A DNA stretch of 24,814 nucleotides, from positions 1-24,814 of the forward strand of contig JAJYHW010000017.1 in NCBI GenBank assembly GCA_021784535.1, written 5' to 3'. The DNA comes from a bacterium (GTDB lineage: Bacteria; Patescibacteriota; Microgenomatia; Levybacterales; UBA12049). The notes beneath the pieces were generated by a model. The model saw only the letters and a list, made by a program, of their open reading frames with translations. It searched no databases and had not been told where the DNA came from. Position 1 is the first letter of the stretch. Each line of letters opens with the position of its first letter. This document shows positions 14,555 through 20,867 of this stretch, in pieces. A program made the position numbers and the translations under genes.

Positions 14555-14956
14555 ATGCGAACTGTTCTTCGATCTATTGGAATATATTTACTGGCACTTT
14601 ATTTTATTCCGCAATTTGTCCCTGGTTTTACAATCGATGGAGGTTTTACAACATTATTAGTCGGCGCGCTACTCCTTGCACTCATGTTTCTCATATTAAA
14701 ACCGATACTGACTATCATCAGTTTTCCAATAAATATGCTCACGCTTGGTTTATTTTCCATTATTACCAATGCATTCATTCTTTATTTACTCACAATTCTC
14801 GTGCCGGATATTACCGTACAGCCGTTTATTTATCCTGTTATTCGCGCGTATGGATTTGTCATACCTTCTTTACGATTTGACACGTTTTTTGCTTATGTCT
14901 ATTCTGCTTTTATGCTTTCCTGTATCAATTCAGGCATACGTTGGCTGATTAATTAG
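14555..14956 (+). CDS. Small membrane protein of the phage holin 4 / DUF360 family
   Basis: This 133-residue protein has four hydrophobic segments and the usual family pattern: an N-terminal RSIGIYLLALYFIPQFVPGF, then a long hydrophobic stretch with LILKPILTIISFPINMLTLG, which holds the conserved KP-x(3)-hydrophobic-P pattern and the turn before the next helix (FSIITNAFILYLL). Despite the name, members are widespread chromosomal membrane proteins and are not evidence of a prophage here. The function is unknown. It leads a + strand series with yvcK 32 bases downstream. No Shine-Dalgarno site is visible. Confidence 0.85.
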   Translation: MRTVLRSIGIYLLALYFIPQFVPGFTIDGGFTTLLVGALLLALMFLILKPILTIISFPINMLTLGLFSIITNAFILYLLTILVPDITVQPFIYPVIRAYGFVIPSLRFDTFFAYVYSAFMLSCINSGIRWLIN

Positions 14957-14988
14957 ATTTAGGATTTAAGATGTAAAAAGAATACTAT

Positions 14989-15948
14989 ATGAGACGAAAA
15001 AGAATTGTCTGCTTAGGCGGAGGAATCGGAACAAGCAACCTTTTACGGGGCTTAAAGCACTATCCTGTCCATCTGAGTGTTGTAACGTCAATGGCAGATG
15101 ACGGCGGCTCCTCAGGAAGATTGCGCAAAGCATACAATATTATGCCTCCGGGCGATATTATCTCCTGTATTGCAGCACTGATCCCTGATGAACAAAAAGA
15201 ACTTGCTGAATTATTGACTTACCGTTTTATCGGTTCTGACAAAGAAAACAAAACTATTGGCGGACAAAAATTCGGCAACTTACTTATGCTTGCTGAAATT
15301 TTACGGACAGGAGATTTTTATCGTGCAATAGCTGTTGTCAAAAAAATGTTTGGCGTTACTGCAGATATTTTTCCTGCGAGTGATGAAAGAACGCACTTAA
15401 GTGCAACCACCAGAGATGGCAGACGGATTTATAGCGAAACAACACTTGATCTTGCTTTGTATAGCCAACCGCATGGATTAAAAAAAATTTTTATCCGTCC
15501 AAAGCAGCCAAAAGTAAACCCTGCTATTATTTCAGCACTATTGGAAGCAGATGTTATCATCAGCGGACCAGGAGATTTGTATACCAATCAATTACCTGTT
15601 CTGGTTATTCCTCAAATAAATAATGCATTGCTGAAAAGTAAGGCAAAAAAAATGTTTATTCTTAATATCGCAAATAAGCCATTTGAAACCAAAGGATTTA
15701 CATTGGATGATTTTATTATGGCATTTGAAGAGCATCTGGGATGTTTTCCTTTTGATACTATTATTGCAAATAATAACAGCACTATCCCTATCCCTAAAAA
15801 ATATCAGTATGAATACATCTCTTTTGGAAAAAAATACAAATTGCCTGTTAGTGCATTTACGCTTATTCAGGGAAATTATGTAAACAAAAATTTTCCTCTT
15901 TACCATGATGCGAAAAAACTTGCAAGTGAAGTAGTAAAACATATATAA
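14989..15948 (+). CDS. yvcK: YvcK/CofD-like protein (gluconeogenesis factor family)
   Basis: The 319-residue protein belongs to the CofD/YvcK group: an N-terminal Rossmann loop CLGGGIGTSNLLRGL, then SMADDGGSSGRLR, PPGDIISCIAAL, GQKFGNLLMLA, and later DVIISGPGDLYTN and MFILNIANKPFETKGF. In Bacillus subtilis YvcK is needed for growth on gluconeogenic substrates and for normal cell-wall synthesis, and binds UDP-sugars. By family knowledge a role in cell-envelope control is likely here. It lacks the usual neighbours rapZ and whiA in this window. secG starts 7 bases after its stop, so they share an mRNA. Confidence 0.92.
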   Translation: MRRKRIVCLGGGIGTSNLLRGLKHYPVHLSVVTSMADDGGSSGRLRKAYNIMPPGDIISCIAALIPDEQKELAELLTYRFIGSDKENKTIGGQKFGNLLMLAEILRTGDFYRAIAVVKKMFGVTADIFPASDERTHLSATTRDGRRIYSETTLDLALYSQPHGLKKIFIRPKQPKVNPAIISALLEADVIISGPGDLYTNQLPVLVIPQINNALLKSKAKKMFILNIANKPFETKGFTLDDFIMAFEEHLGCFPFDTIIANNNSTIPIPKKYQYEYISFGKKYKLPVSAFTLIQGNYVNKNFPLYHDAKKLASEVVKHI

Positions 15949-15955
15949 TTGGCCT

Positions 15956-16171
15956 ATGATTATCACAATTTTACAGATTGTAATTTCTATACTTTTAGTT
16001 GCGACAATTCTCTTACAGGCTCCCGGAACAGGATTATCTCCTGTTTTTGGCGGAGGAGGAGAAGCCTATCGAAGCAAACGAAGCGCACAAAAATTTCTCA
16101 TGATCGCGACAATCGCTTTTGCATCAATTCTTGCAATCCTCTCGCTTATTCAACTATTTCTCCTGAAATAA
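15956..16171 (+). CDS. secG: Preprotein translocase subunit SecG
   Basis: This 71-residue protein has two membrane segments (about 2-20 and 48-68) joined by the conserved cytosolic loop LLQAPGTGLSPVFGGGGEAY followed by RSKRSAQKF. The loop is the SecG hallmark (LLQ-x-GKGxG-x-FGG in most bacteria). SecG is the accessory third subunit of the SecYEG channel and helps SecA-driven export, which fits the many exported proteins in this window. It is tightly linked to yvcK upstream and the binding protein 21 bases downstream. Confidence 0.93.
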   Translation: MIITILQIVISILLVATILLQAPGTGLSPVFGGGGEAYRSKRSAQKFLMIATIAFASILAILSLIQLFLLK

Positions 16172-16192
16172 ATAAATGAATCTGGAATAATT

Positions 16193-17563
16193 ATGGCTGT
16201 AATACGTAAACGATTAATATTCTGGCTTATCAAGGCCTATATTAAAAAATCCGGTAAAACAATTCTCTTTTCTTTTCTTTTCGGACTTTTTATATTTTTT
16301 GCTATGCTTTTTATCGGAAAATATTATACCCATATTGTTCCGTTTACCCATACAGAAACAATTGGTTTGACTGGTGCCTATTCACAAGATGCTTTACCTT
16401 CTGAAATAACAAGCAAGATGTCAATAGGCCTCACAACTATCGCAAAAGATGGCTCTATCAAGCCAGGGCTTGCATCGTCCTGGGATATTTTAGATAACGG
16501 CAAGGTGTATCGGTTTCATTTGAAACACGGACTGCATTTTAGTGACGGACAAAAGGTTACTTCAAGTACTGTTAACTACAATTTTTCAGACGTCAATCAA
16601 TCAGCTCCCGATGCCCATACTATTGTTTTCACGCTAAAAGAAGCATATGCCCCCTTCCTTGTCGCTGTTGCCAAACCTGTTTTTGACGGTGGTTTCAACG
16701 GAGTCGGAGATTATCATCTCGAAAATATAACAACAAGTGATAATTTTGTACAATCTTTAACGCTCGTTTCAACAAAAAATGGGGGGAATATTATACATTA
16801 TGTTTTCTATCCAACAGAAACCGCACTAAAGACAGCATATCTTCTGGGCGAAGTTACTGAGGTAAAAAATGTCAATACTATTACCTCTGATTCTCTCAAT
16901 TTGAAAACATTTCCAAATACTACAGTCACAAAACAGACTGACTACGCACAATTGGTAACGTTATTTTTTAACAATGAGGATGGAAATCTTTCCAATAAAA
17001 AATTACGAGTGGCGCTTACATATGCTATTCCGAACACCTTTTCTGAAGGAGCAAGAGCATATTCTCCTTATTCGCCACTTTCTCTCTATTATGACAATGA
17101 ACTTAATCATAGAGTCCAGGATCTAGCTCGTGCAAAACTCTTACTACTTCCAGACGCAACATCAAGCTTAAGCGGAAAAATAAAAATGCCTTCACAATTA
17201 ACTATCAAAACCTTTCGAAGATATAAGACAGTCGCGCAACAAATTGCGGCCGTTTGGAAAAAAATTGGTATCACAACCACTATAGAACTGGTAGACAGTA
17301 TTCCAAGTAATTATCAAATTTTTCTTGGAGACTTCAATATACCCAGTGATCCTGATCAATATACGTTATGGCATTCAGACGCGCCGGACAATATCACTCA
17401 TTATCGAAATCTTCGTATCGATAAATTACTGGAAGATGGAAGAAAGACGATTGATATCAATAAGCGCAAACAGATCTATGCGAATTTCCAAAGATTTTTG
17501 CTTGAAGATGCTCCGGCAGAATTCCTCTATTATCCATATCAATATACGATAGTCAGGAAATAA
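16193..17563 (+). CDS. Membrane-anchored extracellular solute-binding protein (family 5, oligopeptide type)
   Basis: The 456-residue protein has an N-terminal membrane segment (about 25-45, ILFSFLFGLFIFFAMLFIG) and no lipobox Cys, so it should stay anchored by this helix. The body resembles SBP_bac_5: GLTTIAKDGSIKPGLASSWDI, then VYRFHLKHGLHFSDGQKVTSS, PYSPLSLYYDNE and YANFQRFLLEDAPAEFLYYPYQY at the end. At about 410 residues after the helix it is shorter than typical DppA/OppA proteins. No permease or ATPase gene of an ABC importer is near. The position after secG suggests a part in envelope processes, but its ligand is unknown. It is convergent with uvrC, whose stop codon is the adjacent base. 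Confidence 0.87.
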   Translation: MAVIRKRLIFWLIKAYIKKSGKTILFSFLFGLFIFFAMLFIGKYYTHIVPFTHTETIGLTGAYSQDALPSEITSKMSIGLTTIAKDGSIKPGLASSWDILDNGKVYRFHLKHGLHFSDGQKVTSSTVNYNFSDVNQSAPDAHTIVFTLKEAYAPFLVAVAKPVFDGGFNGVGDYHLENITTSDNFVQSLTLVSTKNGGNIIHYVFYPTETALKTAYLLGEVTEVKNVNTITSDSLNLKTFPNTTVTKQTDYAQLVTLFFNNEDGNLSNKKLRVALTYAIPNTFSEGARAYSPYSPLSLYYDNELNHRVQDLARAKLLLLPDATSSLSGKIKMPSQLTIKTFRRYKTVAQQIAAVWKKIGITTTIELVDSIPSNYQIFLGDFNIPSDPDQYTLWHSDAPDNITHYRNLRIDKLLEDGRKTIDINKRKQIYANFQRFLLEDAPAEFLYYPYQYTIVRK

Positions 17564-18949
17564 TTAAGATCTGAGAGCACTGTTGCCTCGTAACTTCCTG
17601 TGATACGTAATGGCAAACCGGTGGGCTTCATCTCGGATGCGCTGGATGAGATGTAGCGAAGGAGAATTTTTGGGAAGAGATATATCAATGAAATTATTGT
17701 CTAAATTATTTGCGCCTGAGCTTGTCGAAGATATAATCCCTTCGACTCGCTTTGCTCGCTCAGGGGATAAAACATTTGGTATCACAATTGTCTCTTCCCG
17801 TTTTGCCAATCCGACCAGCGGAATATCTACACCGCTTTCAGAAAGTGCCTGCAAGCCACTACTCACTTGTCCCTTCCCACCGTCTACAATAATTAAATCA
17901 GGAAAATACCAGTCTTCATGCCGTAATCTTCTCGTCAATACTTCTTTCATCATGGCAAAATCATTTGGCAAATCTTTTTTATTCCGTCTATCCCATTCAC
18001 GTTTTATTTTAAATTTGCGGTATTGCGATTTGTCAATTTCTCCATGTGTCAGAACGACCATCGAACCGGTTGCATGAGTCCCTTGAATATTGGAAATATC
18101 ATATCTGGCATTTCTTTCCAGTTTTTTTAAACGAAAACCGTTCGCATTTAGCACATCCATCACACCATCCAGCTCTTTTTGACGAATATCAACACGCAAA
18201 TTCGGATTAACCACGTATTCAAATGGCTTATGAAACGGTGTTGTAATGAAACTTAACGCATTTATTTTCTTCTGTATTACCAATGCTTCTTCATATCTTT
18301 CTTTTTTACTCAATATATCTCTTTCTTTTTCGAGTTCCTTCATAACGCTACGCGACTCGCCTTCAAGGATTCTGATAATGGTACGAATATTTTTTCTATA
18401 CGCCTTTTTAAGTTCCGGTGAACCAAACATTGGCGGGCAGGGACAAAGGCCGAGATGATGAAATAAGCAGACGCGTTTGGGATGATTGTATGCTGACTGA
18501 AATGGATATATTTTGCGGATAGTTTTTAAAACAAGTTTAACAGCTGATGCGCTGGGAAAAGGCCCGAAATAAATTGAACGGACATCTTCCTCTTGCCGAG
18601 ATAGCAAAACTCTAGGATACTCATCCTTTGTAGTAATTCGAATCCGTAAATATGATTTATTATCAGTCAAACGGCTGTTATATTTTGGTTTATACTTTTT
18701 GATATAAAATGCTTCAAGCAGAAGTGCTTCCAGTTCGGATTCTACAATCGTAATTCGGATCGTATCAATCTGCGAAACCATCGCTCTGGTTTTAGGGCCA
18801 AGCTGCGCGCTTTTTGCAAAATAGGAGCTGACACGGGATTTTAGATTATTCGCTTTCCCGACATACAGGATATTTCCTTCTTTATCAGAATAGACATATA
18901 CTCCGGATTTTTCCGGCAATGATAAATAAGTATCTGGTGAATAATCCAT
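17564..18949 (-). CDS. uvrC: Excinuclease ABC subunit C, short form without C-terminal HhH domain
   Basis: UvrC makes both incisions in nucleotide excision repair. From ATG 18949 (461 residues) it shows the GIY-YIG domain (GVYVYSDKEGNILYVGKANN, residues 16-35), a 4-Cys region (CLFHHLGLCPCPP), the UVR motif (LEKERDILSKKERYEEALVIQ) for UvrB, and the RNase H-like nuclease domain: YDISNIQG, LIIVDGGKGQVSSG and RDEAHRFAITYH. It ends shortly after that, so the tandem helix-hairpin-helix domain of standard UvrC (about 600 residues) is missing. Residues about 396-412 (SPERAKRVEG and onward) are coded by a palindromic repeat between IVIPN and SLPKNSP, where others have a short turn. A TTG at 18955 would add two residues. 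uvrA lies upstream on the same strand. Confidence 0.94.
   Translation of the reverse strand: MDYSPDTYLSLPEKSGVYVYSDKEGNILYVGKANNLKSRVSSYFAKSAQLGPKTRAMVSQIDTIRITIVESELEALLLEAFYIKKYKPKYNSRLTDNKSYLRIRITTKDEYPRVLLSRQEEDVRSIYFGPFPSASAVKLVLKTIRKIYPFQSAYNHPKRVCLFHHLGLCPCPPMFGSPELKKAYRKNIRTIIRILEGESRSVMKELEKERDILSKKERYEEALVIQKKINALSFITTPFHKPFEYVVNPNLRVDIRQKELDGVMDVLNANGFRLKKLERNARYDISNIQGTHATGSMVVLTHGEIDKSQYRKFKIKREWDRRNKKDLPNDFAMMKEVLTRRLRHEDWYFPDLIIVDGGKGQVSSGLQALSESGVDIPLVGLAKREETIVIPNVLSPERAKRVEGIISSTSSGANNLDNNFIDISLPKNSPSLHLIQRIRDEAHRFAITYHRKLRGNSALRS
17715..17764. repeat. Palindromic repeat inserted in frame in uvrC
   Basis: The outer arms CCTGAGC (17715-17721) and GCTCAGG (17758-17764) and the inner arms GTCGAAG (17724-17730) and CTTCGAC (17740-17746) form a nested hairpin. 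The right side has an 11-base insert (17747-17757) between its arms, the left only 2 bases. The length and phase keep the uvrC frame open. Strings of this CCTGAGC..GTCGAAG type are, from general knowledge, common dispersed repeats in many bacterial genomes, usually between genes. Confidence 0.75.
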
Positions 18950-19010
18950 ATTCAAGTATTATGACTGAAATAATTTTTTGTGTGTTCCAAAATTTATAAA
19001 GTATGCATAT

Positions 19011-20807
19011 CTACTTTCTGTTTTGTAAAATAAGTATTCCGCAAACAGCTGCTATTATTATCCCGTCAATTATCCAACTTATCGGCGTAAAGAAAAAAAA
19101 TTTTGCGTGAACACTTTTTTTGATAGAAACGCCTGCAACTCGAATTGTATAGGTACCGATTGTATCCGTTATAGGATTGGTTGGATGAAACGATATGGGA
19201 ACCTGTAACGTTCCGAAAGGAGGAATCCCTGATGTTTGCAGTGTCTCCTCATGTGGATTAAATATATTTGATCCGACTGTAAGAAGTTGTCCGGGAATAT
19301 AAGCCGATCCGGTATTTTTAATAAGTACATTCCCTTGAATTGGCAATCCTGCAATTGCTTCTTGCGGAATGGTACTTGCCAAAGAAAAAGAAGGCGTTTC
19401 ATTGGGCAATACTGTTGAAAATCCTACCTGTACGTCCTTGGTAATAGGATCATTGGTATAGTTATATCCTCCGGCAGGGATTGGATATGTACTGCTTTCT
19501 CCTTTAATAACAAAAGCAAAATGATCAAAATCCAATTGATGAAAATAATCTACACCGCCAGTTGTACTTCCCCAGGTTGGATCTACCATGATCCACATTT
19601 TCTTTTGACTGTCATAATACTCCGGCCATACGTGAAGGATATCTTTTTCCCTTGAAAGAGGACGTTGCTTGGGATTATCTGTGTAAGCAAAACCATCAAC
19701 TTCTCTTGCTGGAATATGAGCCGCGCGTGCTAGCGCGATAAACAGATCTGTATATTCACGACATACGGCAGAATTCGGATTTTCAAGTGCTTTAAGTGCA
19801 CCAAGCCGAGGCTCATTACTAGTCACGCGTGAAAAGTCATAATGCAATTTATTGCTTACATAATCGTAAATTGCCTGAGGTGTTTGCAGCTGATTTGCCA
19901 GTTGTTGAATAACCGGATTATTTACTTCCCAGTACGGCTGCGGTTTTATATAATCACTTAATTGCGCTGGCGACATTGGATCCTGTTTTGGATGTAAGTG
20001 TATTACAGCATAGCCATCTACGACAACATTCATACTTTGTACAGAGGAAAGATAATACTGTGCGAGCCAATTTCCATCTTTATCTTCAATAACATTAATC
20101 GGCCGCGGATTCATAGAAGAAATTGATACATTCTGATAATTTGTAGAAGGAGGTAATGCAATTGTTGTGGTAATCGGATATAAATTTGTATTGCGAAGAT
20201 GGTAGGTCAAATGAAAAGTGTATACTTGCGGATCTCCGAAGGCTAGGGAAATACCTGATTTTCCCAGCGTCTGCTTGTCAAACGTGAGAGATCCTCCGGC
20301 CTGCATTGGCTTGACGTATACTGGTGTCCCAAAGGAAGGAGGCGTTTTTAAGGTTACGGTAAATGTAGAAAAATCCTTGGGATTTGAAATACCGGGGATA
20401 TCTATTTCCCAAATCCGTCCATAATGATGAGCAATGGTAGTCGTATCAAAAGTAATGGTAAATTGCTGTTTATTCCCAAGTCCGACTTCCTGCTTGTTAA
20501 AATTCAGCGCAATTACATAACCATTACTATTCTTACTTACATTGGGAGCAATCGGACCTCCGCGATCATACGCGTCAATATTGGTAATTTTATCAAAGCC
20601 CAATTGAATACTATATGATGTCGCGTAATATTGCGATGTGGTATTGGTAAGCGTCCCGTGTATGACCGCGTGGGCAATGCCGTTTTTATCGATCGTATAG
20701 GTAACGTGATAATCGGTAATGAAATTGGATGAAGCAAAAACTCTGAAAGGTGAAATAAAAAGAAAAAAAAATACAACTGCAAAAAAGGAGATAAATTTTA
20801 GTTTCAT
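19011..20807 (-). CDS. Exported transglutaminase-like protein with C-terminal membrane anchor
   Basis: The 598-residue protein has a signal peptide (residues 1-25, hydrophobic stretch ending VFASS). The first 280 residues are beta-rich with two sandwich-like parts. The transglutaminase-like core spans about 310-420. Its triad is visible: Cys349 in NSAVCREYTDLF, His392 in LHVWPEYY and Asp409 in VDPTWGS. A further beta domain (about 460-565) ends in one membrane segment (about 572-592, SWIIDGIIIAAVCGILIL) and NRK, so the protein is held at the cell surface. Relatives act as peptidases or cross-linking enzymes; which applies is unknown. It sits between uvrA and uvrC with gaps of about 60 bases, and no separate promoter is evident. 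Confidence 0.85.
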   Translation of the reverse strand: MKLKFISFFAVVFFFLFISPFRVFASSNFITDYHVTYTIDKNGIAHAVIHGTLTNTTSQYYATSYSIQLGFDKITNIDAYDRGGPIAPNVSKNSNGYVIALNFNKQEVGLGNKQQFTITFDTTTIAHHYGRIWEIDIPGISNPKDFSTFTVTLKTPPSFGTPVYVKPMQAGGSLTFDKQTLGKSGISLAFGDPQVYTFHLTYHLRNTNLYPITTTIALPPSTNYQNVSISSMNPRPINVIEDKDGNWLAQYYLSSVQSMNVVVDGYAVIHLHPKQDPMSPAQLSDYIKPQPYWEVNNPVIQQLANQLQTPQAIYDYVSNKLHYDFSRVTSNEPRLGALKALENPNSAVCREYTDLFIALARAAHIPAREVDGFAYTDNPKQRPLSREKDILHVWPEYYDSQKKMWIMVDPTWGSTTGGVDYFHQLDFDHFAFVIKGESSTYPIPAGGYNYTNDPITKDVQVGFSTVLPNETPSFSLASTIPQEAIAGLPIQGNVLIKNTGSAYIPGQLLTVGSNIFNPHEETLQTSGIPPFGTLQVPISFHPTNPITDTIGTYTIRVAGVSIKKSVHAKFFFFTPISWIIDGIIIAAVCGILILQNRK

Positions 20808-20867
20808 AAATTTTTTTAGATTTGAGATTTACCTTGTAGATTTGCGATTTGAAATAAATTCACTTTA

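Noticed and set aside
14555..14956. Prophage signal from the holin-family protein
   Set aside because: The family is common on bacterial chromosomes and no other phage gene lies nearby. The neighbours are yvcK and secG.
17610..18077. 155-codon plus-strand open frame within uvrC
   Set aside because: The minus-strand frame codes for conserved UvrC motifs. The plus frame has no family resemblance or start signals.
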